The position numbers and the translations under genes were made by a program. The notes under the pieces are model-generated. The model saw nothing but the letters and a program-made list of their open reading frames with translations, was not told where the DNA came from and did not search any database. This document shows, piece by piece, positions 45,271 through 54,888 of a DNA stretch of 64,000 nucleotides (positions are counted from its first letter, which is position 1; the number at the start of each line of letters is the position of its first letter). This stretch comes from Dolichospermum sp. FACHB-1091 (GTDB taxonomy: Bacteria; Cyanobacteriota; Cyanobacteriia; Cyanobacteriales; Nostocaceae): positions 49,286 through 113,285 of the forward strand of contig NZ_JACJSB010000014.1 in the NCBI RefSeq assembly GCF_014697585.1, in the 5' to 3' direction.

Positions 45271-46035
45271 TTGACATCATTAACTTCTAATCCCCAAATT
45301 TCCCTTTCTCAACCCCATACTGCTGTTGTTGCGGTCCAAAGTCTGGTTTACGCTTATTCACAACAGTACCCTGTATTACAAGAAATCTCTTTTAGCTTAC
45401 AAACAGGCGATCGCGTCGCTTTAATGGGTGCTACTGGTTCAGGCAAAAGCACCTTACTAGAAAACCTGATTGGCTTAAAACATCCCCAAAGCGGCAAAAT
45501 TTGGATTAACGGTATACCGATATTGCCAAACACTTTACCGCAAATTAGGCAACAAATTGGTTTTAGTTTTCAAGATCCTAATGACCAATTATTTATGCCC
45601 ACAATCCTGGAAGATATCACCTTTGGACCCCTTAACTATGGCATTTCCCCCATAGCTGCAAAGGATAAAGCCTATCAACTATTAGCCGACTTTGGATTAG
45701 AATCCTACGCCCACCGTTCCGCTCATGAACTTTCTGGAGGACAAAGACGTTTAGCCGCCTTAGCGGCGATTTTAGCCCTAAATCCTGACATTCTCATTTT
45801 AGACGAACCCACCAACGGACTAGACCCAGCATGGCGACGACATTTAGCCCAAGTATTATTAAAATTGCCTGTAAAAGTGATGTTAATAGCTTCTCATGAT
45901 CTCCAGTGGCTAGGAAGAGTCACCCAACGGGCTTTAGTCTTGTCTAATGGTAAAATCCAAATAGATAGCGATATTCAACCACTGTTGCAAGATGGCAAAA
46001 CCTTAGATAAACTGGGTTTGCCAGTAGATTGGTAA
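45271..46035 (+). CDS. cbiO: ECF transporter ATP-binding protein CbiO/NikO
   Basis: A 254-residue ABC ATPase. Walker A is GATGSGKST, the Q-loop GFSFQDPNDQLFMPT is characteristic of ECF A-components, the signature is LSGGQRR, Walker B is ILILDEPTNGLD and the switch is SHD. No ATG fits before the conserved part, so TTG at 45271 is taken. It is the last gene of the cbiM-cbiQ-cbiO operon; only one ATPase is present, so it should act as a homodimer. Confidence 0.93.
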   Translation: MTSLTSNPQISLSQPHTAVVAVQSLVYAYSQQYPVLQEISFSLQTGDRVALMGATGSGKSTLLENLIGLKHPQSGKIWINGIPILPNTLPQIRQQIGFSFQDPNDQLFMPTILEDITFGPLNYGISPIAAKDKAYQLLADFGLESYAHRSAHELSGGQRRLAALAAILALNPDILILDEPTNGLDPAWRRHLAQVLLKLPVKVMLIASHDLQWLGRVTQRALVLSNGKIQIDSDIQPLLQDGKTLDKLGLPVDW

Positions 46036-46264
46036 ACTGGGGCTAACAGTGATTTTGCTGGCCAATGAATCACGGTTTTTGTTTCGCGCAGAGGCGCGAA
46101 GTAGGAAAGGCGCGAAGAAAGAAGGTAATCTGTGGTTTAAATAGATAAAAACTGCTGTCATATCTTTAATCTATGCTCTGCTTCCTATTTTCCTAAATTT
46201 GGGGGTTTAAGTCCCCGTTTCCCACTCTCTTGAATTTTAAATTTTTAAATTCTTAAATTCTTAA

Positions 46265-46753
46265 ATGTTGTTTTCTCGTTATCCAGTTATTGCTCCTGTT
46301 GCTGTGAGCATTGCTTTATTAATTACTAGTTGTAGTGACAGTAAAACCTCCCAATGTCAGCGACTAATTAAAGCCGTTAATCAGGGTACATCACTGATTG
46401 ATACCAAAAAAGGTCAGCAAGTATCAACTAGTTTAAAGTTATCTAAAGACTTGAAAAATGTCACTCAAGAACTTCAGAAATTGAACTTAAAAGATCCTAA
46501 ATTAAAAGAATTTGAAAGCGGTTTTATCAAAGTCTTTGATAATCTCAGTCAAGCCATAGGTAAAGCTGCTAAGGCTCTTGCAAATACTAAAACAGCAGAA
46601 GTATCTTCAGATGGTAGAATCAAAATTCAAAAAGCTAGAAGAGAAATTGATTCCGCACTGACAACCGCAGCCAAAACCGCTGGTAAACAATCAGATACTT
46701 TAGCTGTTCAGTTAAATAAATATTGTAGCCAGGTAGAACTAACCAAAAATTGA
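46265..46753 (+). CDS. Hypothetical lipoprotein
   Basis: A 162-residue protein with a lipoprotein signal: hydrophobic core VIAPVAVSIALLITSC with the lipobox LITSC at about 19-23. The mature part is helical, lysine-rich and of low hydrophobicity (QCQRLIKAVNQGTSLIDTKK), with two further cysteines, one near each end, that could form a disulfide. I recognise no family. It is separated from cbiO by 229 bases with a GGCGCGAAG repeat and is unlikely to be in that operon. Confidence 0.7.
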   Translation: MLFSRYPVIAPVAVSIALLITSCSDSKTSQCQRLIKAVNQGTSLIDTKKGQQVSTSLKLSKDLKNVTQELQKLNLKDPKLKEFESGFIKVFDNLSQAIGKAAKALANTKTAEVSSDGRIKIQKARREIDSALTTAAKTAGKQSDTLAVQLNKYCSQVELTKN

Positions 46754-47115
46754 GAATTAAAAATTAAAAATTGTAATATTTTAGGCTCTACCGGAGTTAG
46801 TATGTTAGGTTGGAGGAAAATCTTAACAGAAGTAATGTCAGATATTAATGACTTTAAAGACTTAATAATTGGCAAAAACGACGCAATTTCGTTCATACAC
46901 ATAAAATTCAATTTGTACAGTTTGTACAGTGCGTAAGTCCTACAGGGAACTGGCATTGAATCGTGTAAATTTTGTAAAGCACGTCTTCACAGAAATCATA
47001 AGCGACTCGTGCCAGTTGCATAAGTCCTGATACAGAGGTACATAGGTACTCCGGGCGCAACGAGAAATCAAGAGTATGATATATTTAATTTAATTTTCTA
47101 TGATCTTTTAGTTTA
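46754..47115. other. Region with two GCGTAAGTCCT half-sites before the arsenic operon
   Basis: About 362 bases. GTGCGTAAGTCCT at 46929-46941 and GTTGCATAAGTCCT at 47013-47026 are direct-orientation ends of MITE family B. ACTCCGG occurs on both sides. The promoter for the aquaporin-arsH-arsC genes must lie after 47030. No arsR gene is present here. Confidence 0.45.
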
Positions 47116-47811
47116 ATGAAATCATTTTTTTGGGAAATTTATCAATTTAGGCGAGAAGTTTTAGTAGAAGCAATTGGGACTTTTATTTTAGTATTTACTG
47201 GTACGGGTGCTGTAATGGTTAATAATATTAGTCAAGGAGCTATTACACATCTGGGAATTAGTTTTGTTTTTGGGGCTGTAGTAGCTGCATTAATTTACAG
47301 TCTAGGACATCTCAGCGGCGCACATTTTAACCCGGCGGTAACATTAGCATTTTGTACTAGTGGTTTTTTTCCCAAAAGGCGGGTATTACCCTATATTTTA
47401 GCTCAATTATTAGGATCTATTTTGGCTTCTAGTTTACTATTAATTAGTTTAGGAAATGTGGCTAATTTAGGTGCAACTTTACCTTTAAATGGTAATTGGC
47501 GGCAATCTTTTATATTAGAAATAGTTCTCACTTTCATTTTAATGTTTGTGATTTTGGGGTCTGGATTAGATCGTCGCGCTCACATTGGTTTTGCTGGTTT
47601 AGCTATTGGTTTAACAGTAGCATTGGAAGCGGCTTTTATGGGTCCGATTACTGGTGCAAGTATGAATCCTGCCCGGTCTTTTGGACCAGCTTTAGTAGGC
47701 GGAATTTGGCAAGATCATTGGGTTTATTGGGTAGCACCAATTTTAGGTTCACAGTTTGCGGTTCAAGTTTATGGCGTAATTTCTCATAGTTTTCGAGATT
47801 TCAAAGAATAA
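47116..47811 (+). CDS. MIP family aquaglyceroporin (AqpS-like)
   Basis: A 231-residue channel of the major intrinsic protein family. Both NPA loops are present: [14 protein letters not shown] and [18 protein letters not shown]. Six hydrophobic helices fit the length. It begins an operon with arsH (10 bases later) and arsC. In Sinorhizobium meliloti an aquaglyceroporin, AqpS, sits in an ars operon and lets arsenite leave the cell; the same role is inferred here. Water or glycerol transport is the alternative. Start ATG 47116. Confidence 0.88.
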   Translation: MKSFFWEIYQFRREVLVEAIGTFILVFTGTGAVMVNNISQGAITHLGISFVFGAVVAALIYSLGHLSGAHFNPAVTLAFCTSGFFPKRRVLPYILAQLLGSILASSLLLISLGNVANLGATLPLNGNWRQSFILEIVLTFILMFVILGSGLDRRAHIGFAGLAIGLTVALEAAFMGPITGASMNPARSFGPALVGGIWQDHWVYWVAPILGSQFAVQVYGVISHSFRDFKE

Positions 47812-47821
47812 AGGAGTAACA

Positions 47822-48451
47822 ATGACAAATTTCGATCATCCACCCAGAATATTATTTTTATATGGTTCTTTGCGCGAACGTTCTTACAGTCGTCTATTAG
47901 CAGAAGAAGCTGCCAGAATTATTCAACAATTCGGTGCAGAAGTTCGGTTTTTTGATCCTCGTGAATTACCAATTTATGGTAGTGTTAGTGATACTCATCC
48001 TAAAGTTCAAGAATTGCGAGAATTGAGTACCTGGTCTGAAGGTCAAGTTTGGTCTTCTCCAGAAATGCACGGTAACATTACCGGGATTTTGAAAAACCAA
48101 ATTGATTGGATTCCTTTGAGTATTGGTGCTGTTAGACCAACTCAAGGTAGGACTTTAGCAGTAATGCAAGTAAGTGGCGGTTCTCAATCCTTCAACGCAG
48201 TCAATACAATGCGAATTTTAGGGCGTTGGATGCGAATGTTTACCATTCCTAATCAATCTTCCGTAGCAAAGGCCTATCAAGAATTTCATGAAGATGGCAC
48301 AATGAAAGATTCTGATTATCGTGACAGAGTAATTGATGTCATGGAGGAATTATATAAGTTTACTTTGCTATTACGTGATCAAGTTGATTATCTCACAGAT
48401 CGTCACAGTGAACGTAAAGAAAAAGCCGCCAAGGCTTTACAAGTTTCATAA
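47822..48451 (+). CDS. arsH: ArsH, NADPH-dependent FMN reductase
   Basis: A 209-residue ArsH flavoprotein. The FMN phosphate-binding loop is [20 protein letters not shown]; other family blocks are [20 protein letters not shown] and [20 protein letters not shown]. ArsH oxidises trivalent organoarsenicals in some bacteria and reduces quinones or metals in others. AAAGGAGTAACA gives a good ribosome-binding site, and the start is 10 bases after the aquaporin stop, so the two are co-transcribed. Confidence 0.95.
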   Translation: MTNFDHPPRILFLYGSLRERSYSRLLAEEAARIIQQFGAEVRFFDPRELPIYGSVSDTHPKVQELRELSTWSEGQVWSSPEMHGNITGILKNQIDWIPLSIGAVRPTQGRTLAVMQVSGGSQSFNAVNTMRILGRWMRMFTIPNQSSVAKAYQEFHEDGTMKDSDYRDRVIDVMEELYKFTLLLRDQVDYLTDRHSERKEKAAKALQVS

Positions 48452-48490
48452 AAGTTTTCCTTTGTCAACCTATTTACAACTACAAAGATT

Positions 48491-48889
48491 ATGAAAAAAG
48501 TCATGTTTGTTTGCAAAAAAAATTCCCGTCGTTCCCAAATGGCAGAAGGTTTTGCGAAAACTTTAGGAGAAGGTAAAATTACTGTTGTTAGTTCTGGTTT
48601 AGCATCAAGTCATGTTGATCCTATGACTGTGGAAGTTATGGCAGAAATCGGCATTGATATTAGTAATCAAAGTTCTAAATGTTTAAGTGATTTTAATCCT
48701 GAAGATTTTGATGCTGTAATTTCTCTTTGTGGTTGTGGAGTCAATTTACCAGAGGCATGGGTATCAAGAGAAGTTTTTGCAGATTGGCAACTTGATGATC
48801 CAGAAGGTCATGGTATTGATACTTTTCTCCGTGTCCGGGATGAAGTTAAAGAAAGAGTAATTCAATTGATAAAAGATCTAACCATTTAA
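48491..48889 (+). CDS. arsC: Arsenate reductase ArsC (Synechocystis-type)
   Basis: A 132-residue low-molecular-weight phosphatase-like arsenate reductase. The catalytic loop VCKKNSRRSQMAEGFAKTLG has C8, and C80 and C82 are in ISLCGCGVNLPEAW. These are the three cysteines used by the glutaredoxin-linked Synechocystis enzyme. The extra loop cysteine found there at position 13 is arginine here. It reduces arsenate to arsenite, which the adjacent aquaglyceroporin may release. It starts 39 bases after arsH. Confidence 0.94.
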   Translation: MKKVMFVCKKNSRRSQMAEGFAKTLGEGKITVVSSGLASSHVDPMTVEVMAEIGIDISNQSSKCLSDFNPEDFDAVISLCGCGVNLPEAWVSREVFADWQLDDPEGHGIDTFLRVRDEVKERVIQLIKDLTI

Positions 48890-49128
48890 TAAATTTGGTA
48901 ATGGGCAATTTGGTGACAGTTTTGCCCCTTGCCTAAATATTAATTTACAATAAATACGCATTTTATCATCACAATAAGATAGCCAAAGTCTCCAAGAGGT
49001 CGGATATATAAAACTAAATTTATACAGGTAAATTAAGTGGAGTAATTAAAAAAAAACACCTAAAACGCCTTCCTTTAATGGGATTATAATTAAATACGTT
49101 TAATCTACTATTGATTTATTTGAATTTA

Positions 49129-49917
49129 ATGAAAGTTGCTGATTTAATTATCTGGTTTGAAACATGGGCAAATCCCTCTTGGTGCGAAAGTTGGGATAAT
49201 TGCGGTTGGCAAGTTGAACCCGGTATTTTAGACCAAGAAGCACGGGTTTTAGTCTGTCTAACTCCAACTTTAGCAGTTATCCAAGAAGCGATCGCTCTCC
49301 ATGCTAATCTTATTTTCGCCCATCATCCCCTGATTTTTCATCCCCCCAAATCTTTCCGCACTGGGGAAGCTTTAACGGAAATCATGCGGTTAGCTTTTAC
49401 CCACAATATTGGTATTTACACTGCACATACTAATTTTGACCAAGTAGCAGATGGAACTGCTGATGTTTTAGCGCAAATTCTCCAACTTCAACAAGTATCA
49501 CCCATTATCCCTACTCAATCGGGTTTAGGTTATGGGCGTGTAGGAATGCTAGAATCTACGTTAACATTACAAGAGTTACTTCATCATATTCAAATCAAAC
49601 TAAATTCACCCCATTTGATTTTTTCACCCACAGCGGATTTAAAACAGAAAATTTCTCGTGTAGCGGTTTTAGGCGGTTCTGGGGCGGGCTTTATTTCAGC
49701 AGTGGTAAAAACTAATGCCCAAGTTTACTTAACTTCTGATTGTAAATTTCATCAATTCCAAGAAAGCCGTGATCTGGGTATAATTTTAATTGATGCTGGC
49801 CATTATGCCACAGAACGTCCCGCCTGCCATCGCCTAGTCCAGAAATTTCAAGCCCTTAACTTAGATTGGGTGCAATTGAGCGAGCAAGATGAAGATTTCC
49901 GGCAGTTTTTAGCCTAA
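49129..49917 (+). CDS. Nif3-like dinuclear metal centre protein
   Basis: A 262-residue protein of the Nif3/YbgI family. Metal ligands are in LIFAHHPLIFHPPKSF (His-His) and GIYTAHTNFDQVADGTADVLA; near the C-terminus, YLTSDCKFHQFQESRDLGII and LIDAGHYATERPAC supply the remaining H and E. The family is probably a GTP cyclohydrolase-like or hydrolase fold with an uncertain substrate. A TTG-start extension of six codons is possible; ATG 49129 (MKVADLIIWFE) is preferred. Confidence 0.92.
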   Translation: MKVADLIIWFETWANPSWCESWDNCGWQVEPGILDQEARVLVCLTPTLAVIQEAIALHANLIFAHHPLIFHPPKSFRTGEALTEIMRLAFTHNIGIYTAHTNFDQVADGTADVLAQILQLQQVSPIIPTQSGLGYGRVGMLESTLTLQELLHHIQIKLNSPHLIFSPTADLKQKISRVAVLGGSGAGFISAVVKTNAQVYLTSDCKFHQFQESRDLGIILIDAGHYATERPACHRLVQKFQALNLDWVQLSEQDEDFRQFLA

Positions 49918-50289
49918 ATTAGACAACTGTAAATTATACATACCAGATAGCAAATAATGTTAAAATTCTGCCAAGAAATAGGAAATAATGTTATCATGGG
50001 TAAAAATAATGTTTTTGTCGGGAATAGCTAACCTTCTCGCTGGAAACATCAAGTCAAGGAAAAATATCTGTGTTGACAGTTTGTACAACCGTTCTACTAA
50101 TGCGGTAAACTGAAAATTAAGACCCAAACTTTCATCTAGCACTAATGACTAAAAATAAGTGGTAAAATTGAGTCACTAAACTTACTGGGTTCTGACCGCG
50201 AACTTCACCTATATAAAGGTTGATATTCTCGGCATCAAATCCAAATCTGACAGGTTTAACTACGTTGTATAAAAAGGCAGAAGCACTAC
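49918..50289. other. Intergenic region before the 103-residue gene
   Basis: About 372 bases. GTTTGTACAAC and related AT-rich text; no terminator or promoter with confident boxes. A minus-strand 60-codon frame at 49960-50142 has no protein-like features. Confidence 0.35.
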
Positions 50290-50601
50290 ATGCTACACCG
50301 CAAGATTTATCAACTGTGTTGCGACGGGCGGGAGGTATGTGTTTTTTTGCGGGATCAACAGCGCTGGATAGAGCGGGCCCGCATTATTGATATCGAGGGT
50401 GATTTAGTGACTTTACGCTATGAAACAGACGAGGAAGATGAAGTTTGTTCTTGGGAGGAAATGGTTCGTCTCGAAAGCATCGGATCTGTCACTCAAAAAT
50501 TATCTTCAGTCCAACGCGGTAATATAGAACCGCTGACAACTGATGACTGTCCAGAAGCCGAGCGCATTCATAACCCTTATACTGACCTAAATCCAGATTA
50601 A
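50290..50601 (+). CDS. Conserved-looking hypothetical protein (possibly DUF6679)
   Basis: A 103-residue soluble protein. The first 60 residues look like a small beta-barrel (VCVFLRDQQRWIERARIIDI, then GDLVTLRYETDEEDEVCSW), recalling Hfq/SH3-like barrels; the tail is acidic and low-complexity. I believe it belongs to a cyanobacteria-specific family annotated DUF6679, from memory. It is convergent with the hydrolase gene at 50619 with only 17 bases between stops. Confidence 0.7.
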   Translation: MLHRKIYQLCCDGREVCVFLRDQQRWIERARIIDIEGDLVTLRYETDEEDEVCSWEEMVRLESIGSVTQKLSSVQRGNIEPLTTDDCPEAERIHNPYTDLNPD

Positions 50602-50618
50602 ACGCTTCTAAATTAAAT

Positions 50619-52277
50619 TCACGTTAAGCGTTCAAAAGCAGGACAGTATCCGTCAAGGGTAACTTTGAAATTGTACAAGGGGGCGGCGGAGTTCCAACAA
50701 CGTTGTCCCCTTTGATGTCGGCAATTACCGCAGCAGTCAACATCACCAGCATGAGGACGAAGGCTATTTGAGTTTAATAATTCCCGTGGGGATAACCCCC
50801 GTAATACCAAATCTTCACCTTGCCAACGGGCTGCTATTAAACCCGTATCAGCAAATTGTCGCCAGCGAGGATCGGTTGTTAAGGTATCTGGAAGCGTAAT
50901 AGTAATCACAGTTCCCAGTTCCGTCAATTCCCCCCCATAATTAGTTTCTGGAGCATCTGGTTGTAAAAATGTCTCTCCAATCGGTAATTCTACCAAAGTT
51001 CCGGCGGCGGGTGAATGGACATGATAGCGGTTTTGTAATTCTTCTAAACAAGTTAAGTCCGCTAGGTAACTAGGAGAACCATGCACAAAAATAACGTGCT
51101 GAGGTCGTAAATTATGAATTAGCTGAGTTGTTCCAGGTCCATCACTATGTTGCGCTAACAGGTAGGTTTCAATTTTTGTTGGTGCTAAATATTGCTGATT
51201 AACCAGATTAGTCTTTTCCGGGACAAGAATCAGCCAATTACCGCTGTTTGGTTGGGAATACTTGCGTAAATCTGCCGAATAATCTGTAATAACAATACAA
51301 GGGGATGTGCCTAAAGTTGCTAAATTTTCCGGCTTTAATCTTCTGACACGGGGTTTTACCCGTTCATCCCAAAATAAAGGTTGATGACGCGCAAAGTTTT
51401 GTACTGAAGCGGGAAGATGGGTTAAAATTTCCAAATAAGCATCGCAACCAGTAGCCACCTCACCATCTACCCAAATGTCTAAATCCCTACCTGTAAAGTG
51501 GTGATGGGAACGCAACAACATGAGTAATTCTTGACCTAAGCCTAATGCTGGAGTTGGTAAAATTACTGAAGAGTTCTCCCCTAGTCCGCTGGAACTGATA
51601 GCGCGATGAATCCTTTCTGCTACTTGATTTTCTTGGTGACGACGATGGGTATGACGAGATGTTCCATAACTACCTTCAATTAACAGCACGTCTAAATTTA
51701 AACCTCGTAATTCATCGAGTCGCAATCCTTCGACTAATCGGGAATTAGAGAGGAAAAAATCACCAGTATAAAGTAATTTATAATCTCTGTTGGGGGTGTG
51801 GTAAGTTAAGAGAATAGCCACAGCGCCGGGTAAATGTCCTGCAGGGAATAATTCTACTATTAAACCTGCTTTAATTTCTATAGGCGATCGCAATGGTAAG
51901 GCTTGACAAAATGAGGGAATGTTCCCTAGTTCTGCTTCTTGCCAATTTAGCGGTAATAACTTCGTTGTCACCTCACTAGCATATATAGGTAACGCTGGGA
52001 AAGCTTGATGTAGCGCAAATAAACCTCTAGCATGATCTGGATGAGCATGACTAACTATAACTAAATCCGCCGGTGTAGATCCGATAGCACATTGTGGCGA
52101 TTTAGTCAAGTCCTTAGTTACAGGTAAAATATTTGCCAGGCCAAAATCCAGCAGAATTCGGTGGGGACCCATTCTGACTAGTAGACACACCCCTTCATTT
52201 TGATGCTGAACGCTGTAGGGTAAACATTCTAACTCATTGGCGGTTTCTTCAGCATCAATTGATATATTATTGATCAT
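50619..52277 (-). CDS. MBL-fold, beta-CASP-type hydrolase
   Basis: A 552-residue metallo-beta-lactamase-fold protein. Zinc motif HAHPDH lies near residue 80, with the preceding LLDFG and following FPAGHLPGAVAILL (third His) and LLYTGDF (bridging Asp) in order. A beta-CASP-like insert with VILPTPALGLGQELLMLL and a late IFVHGSPSY (motif with His) suggests an RNase J/CPSF-like processing nuclease. A Cys-rich stretch at the end (VDCCGNCRHQRGQRCW) may bind zinc. GAGGGGAGG upstream of ATG 52277 decides the start over the TTG at 52295. Confidence 0.85.
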   Translation of the reverse strand: MINNISIDAEETANELECLPYSVQHQNEGVCLLVRMGPHRILLDFGLANILPVTKDLTKSPQCAIGSTPADLVIVSHAHPDHARGLFALHQAFPALPIYASEVTTKLLPLNWQEAELGNIPSFCQALPLRSPIEIKAGLIVELFPAGHLPGAVAILLTYHTPNRDYKLLYTGDFFLSNSRLVEGLRLDELRGLNLDVLLIEGSYGTSRHTHRRHQENQVAERIHRAISSSGLGENSSVILPTPALGLGQELLMLLRSHHHFTGRDLDIWVDGEVATGCDAYLEILTHLPASVQNFARHQPLFWDERVKPRVRRLKPENLATLGTSPCIVITDYSADLRKYSQPNSGNWLILVPEKTNLVNQQYLAPTKIETYLLAQHSDGPGTTQLIHNLRPQHVIFVHGSPSYLADLTCLEELQNRYHVHSPAAGTLVELPIGETFLQPDAPETNYGGELTELGTVITITLPDTLTTDPRWRQFADTGLIAARWQGEDLVLRGLSPRELLNSNSLRPHAGDVDCCGNCRHQRGQRCWNSAAPLYNFKVTLDGYCPAFERLT

Positions 52278-52375
52278 GATCCTCCCCTCAATCAAACTAA
52301 TAGCCGAGAAAATTGGCTGTTAGCAATATTTCTCAGTAGAGTTGTGAAAGTTGGAAACGTAAATTATTACTCCTG

Positions 52376-52498
52376 TTAATGTGCAGAACCATTACCGTGA
52401 TAGTTTTCGGAATCATAAAAGCCATTTTTCGTACCAAAGAATAAGCACGAGACTGTAAATATAACAGTTAAAACCACTAAAATCAGCTTGACATCCAT
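52376..52498 (-). CDS. Small membrane protein of 40 residues, possibly NDH-1 subunit NdhP
   Basis: An unbroken minus-strand frame from ATG 52498 to TAA gives MDVKLILVVLTVIFTVSCLF followed by FGTKNGFYDSENYHGNGSAH. One hydrophobic helix and a highly specific-looking polar tail indicate a genuine small gene. It resembles my memory of the 40-residue NdhP/Sml0013 subunit of cyanobacterial NDH-1, but this is not certain, so no symbol is given. It is upstream of, and co-directional with, the beta-CASP-type gene. Confidence 0.7.
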   Translation of the reverse strand: MDVKLILVVLTVIFTVSCLFFGTKNGFYDSENYHGNGSAH

Positions 52499-52702
52499 AG
52501 ATTTTTGACCGTTGACTCAAGACTTTTATATCTTAATAGAGTGTTTTTGCTTTTGGGCGGAATCAGCAGAAAATCTTTACCATATTGAGAGCGGCTTTCG
52601 GATCTGGAGGGAAATGTGCTAAAATTCCACCCGCAGACTATAGTTTGATCAGCAAAGCCAAGTTTTTAGCCTGTTCCTTATTACCTGCTGTAAAAGTGCT
52701 AT

Positions 52703-54112
52703 ATGACTAACAATTCAGATTTTCGCATTGAAAGAGACTCAATGGGCGATCGCCAAATTGCCAATAACGTTTATTATGGTATTCAAACCCAAAGAGCGAT
52801 CGAAAACTTCCCCATTAGCGGTATTAAACCTTTACCAACTTATATAGATGCTTGCGTATATATTAAAAAAGCTACAGCTATTGTCAACTCAGAATTAAAT
52901 TGTATCCCCACCAATATTAGCAAAGCGATCATACAAGCCAGTGATGAAATTTTAGCAGGGAAATTACGAGATCAGTTTGTGGTTGATGTTTATCAAGCTG
53001 GTGCGGGAACTTCACACCACATGAATATTAATGAAGTTATCGCAAATCGGTCTTTAGAAATTATGGGTGATCAAAAAGGCAATTATCAACTAGTTAGCCC
53101 CAATGATCATGTCAACTATGGACAGTCCACTAATGATGTTATTCCTACTGCGATTCGTATTGGTGGCTTATTGGCGCTTTCTCGCAGATTACAGCCAGCT
53201 TTAGAACAGGCAGTTTTGGCATTAGAAGCAAAAGCGGAAGAATTTGAAAATATCATCAAATCTGGGAGAACCCACCTGCAAGACGCTGTACCAGTGCGGT
53301 TAGGTGATAATTTCCGGGCTTGGGCTTATATCCTTTCAGAACACCAAAACCGGCTTTATATTGCTTCTTCTGACTTAATGGTATTAGGTTTAGGAGGAAG
53401 TGCTGCGGGAACAGGAATGAATACCCACCCGGAATATCGTCAAAAAGTTGTAGATGTCTTGAGTCAATTATTGGAATTTCCCCTAGAACCAGCACCGCAT
53501 TTAATGGCCGCAATGCAAAGTATGGGGGCTTTTGTCAATGTTTCCGGGGCTTTACGGAATTTAGCCCAGGATTTAGTGAAAATATCTCACGATTTGCGGT
53601 TAATGGATTCAGGACCCAAAACCGGATTTAAAGAAATCCAACTTCCTCCAGTACAACCCGGTTCTTCGATTATGCCCGGAAAATATAATCCAGTCATGGC
53701 AGAAATGACATCAATGGTATGTTTTCAGGTTATGGGATATGATAATGCGATCGCTTTTGCCGCCCAAGCGGGACAATTAGAATTAAATGTAATGATGCCT
53801 CTGATTGCCTATAATTTAATTCACAGTATTGAGATATTAGGTAATACAATTTCTGCTTTAACTACCAACTGTATTCAAGGAATTACTGCTAACAAAGAAA
53901 GATGTTTAGTCTATGCTGAAGGTAGTTTAGCATTAGTCACTTCCTTAAATCCCCATATTGGTTATTTGAATGCTGCGGCTGTAGCCAAAGAATCTTTAGA
54001 AACTGGTAAATCTTTGCGACAAATAGTTTTAGAAAAAGGTTTAATGACCGAGGAACAATTAGCCACTGTATTAGATCTAGAAAAAATGAGTGCAATTGTT
54101 CCTTTAAAATAA
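52703..54112 (+). CDS. aspA: Aspartate ammonia-lyase
   Basis: A 469-residue member of the fumarase/aspartase superfamily. The signature GSSIMPGKYNPVMAE carries the mobile catalytic serine loop. Substrate hints favour aspartase over fumarase: YYGIQTQRAIENFPISG at the N-terminus and SPNDHVNYGQSTNDVIPTA, which is closer to the aspartase VNKSQSTND form than fumarase VNMSQSSND. It would release ammonia and fumarate from aspartate. Length is normal. Fumarase C is the alternative. Start ATG 52703. Confidence 0.82.
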   Translation: MTNNSDFRIERDSMGDRQIANNVYYGIQTQRAIENFPISGIKPLPTYIDACVYIKKATAIVNSELNCIPTNISKAIIQASDEILAGKLRDQFVVDVYQAGAGTSHHMNINEVIANRSLEIMGDQKGNYQLVSPNDHVNYGQSTNDVIPTAIRIGGLLALSRRLQPALEQAVLALEAKAEEFENIIKSGRTHLQDAVPVRLGDNFRAWAYILSEHQNRLYIASSDLMVLGLGGSAAGTGMNTHPEYRQKVVDVLSQLLEFPLEPAPHLMAAMQSMGAFVNVSGALRNLAQDLVKISHDLRLMDSGPKTGFKEIQLPPVQPGSSIMPGKYNPVMAEMTSMVCFQVMGYDNAIAFAAQAGQLELNVMMPLIAYNLIHSIEILGNTISALTTNCIQGITANKERCLVYAEGSLALVTSLNPHIGYLNAAAVAKESLETGKSLRQIVLEKGLMTEEQLATVLDLEKMSAIVPLK

Positions 54113-54125
54113 GGAGAAGACCCCA

Positions 54126-54158
54126 AGATCCCGGACTTCTTCAAGAAGTAGGGGATCT
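54126..54158. repeat. REP-like palindrome, copy 1 (also possible terminator)
   Basis: AGATCCCGGACTTCTT pairs with AAGAAGTAGGGGATCT apart from two mismatches. It lies between the convergent aspA and Uma2 genes. A near-identical palindrome lies at 54889-54921 on the other side of the Uma2 gene. Confidence 0.65.
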
Positions 54159-54178
54159 GATATAATTAAAATTATCTC

Positions 54179-54841
54179 CTAGAGTTCATCTGGATTCACC
54201 CCCATTTCTCTTAATTTTTCAGCCAATCTTTCTGTTTTCTGTTCAGCTAATTGTCTTTGTTCTTGAGCTAATTGTCGTTGTTCTTCTAACTCAACATACT
54301 TGAGAAATTTCTCCCCGTCTGAACGGTAAATTTCTAATTCTCCATTCACTAATTCAAATCTCACTCCCAACCGGGGACTAATAAAACCTTGTATTTCTTC
54401 AATTTGCTTTAATTCTGATTCAGAACGAAGATAACCGAATAATTCTCCCGTATCTGGATCATAAATATAATATTCTTCAACTCCATAATTATCATAAAAC
54501 TTAAATTTTCTGAGCATTTCTGGAAATGTATTTCCTGGAGATAATACTTCAAAAACAACTTGAGGAATAATATTATTTTCTTTCCATTGCTGATAAGAAC
54601 CTCTATCACCTTTATGTCTACCAAAAACGACCATAATATCTGGCGCTTGGCGGATTTTATTATTACCTTCAACGGGATACCAAAGTAAATCTCCAGCTAC
54701 AAAGACATCTGGATTATCTCTAAATAAAGCGTCTATTCCGCCTTGAATTGTCACAATCCAACGAAATTGTTTAGTATTATCTGCTATTGGTTTTCCGTCG
54801 TTATCTGGATAGATAATTTCTGTTTTCTGTAGGGTTGTCAT
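54179..54841 (-). CDS. Uma2 family (DUF820) PD-(D/E)XK nuclease-like protein
   Basis: A 220-residue Uma2 protein. Family blocks: VFVAGDLLWYPVEGN, RQAPDIMVVFGRHKGDRGSY (PD motif), IIPQVVFEVLSPGNT (E-V-L-S) and FKFYDNYGVEEYYIYDPDTG. The C-terminal 35 residues are a coiled coil of QRQLAEQKTERLAEKLRE type, common in one cyanobacterial Uma2 subgroup. It is flanked by two REP-like palindromes. The other Uma2 gene in the window (39021-39596) belongs to a different subgroup without the coiled coil. Confidence 0.88.
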   Translation of the reverse strand: MTTLQKTEIIYPDNDGKPIADNTKQFRWIVTIQGGIDALFRDNPDVFVAGDLLWYPVEGNNKIRQAPDIMVVFGRHKGDRGSYQQWKENNIIPQVVFEVLSPGNTFPEMLRKFKFYDNYGVEEYYIYDPDTGELFGYLRSESELKQIEEIQGFISPRLGVRFELVNGELEIYRSDGEKFLKYVELEEQRQLAQEQRQLAEQKTERLAEKLREMGVNPDEL

Positions 54842-54888
54842 TTTTTTGTACCTCTACAAAAATTATCCTAGTTTTTTAGAAAGTATTC

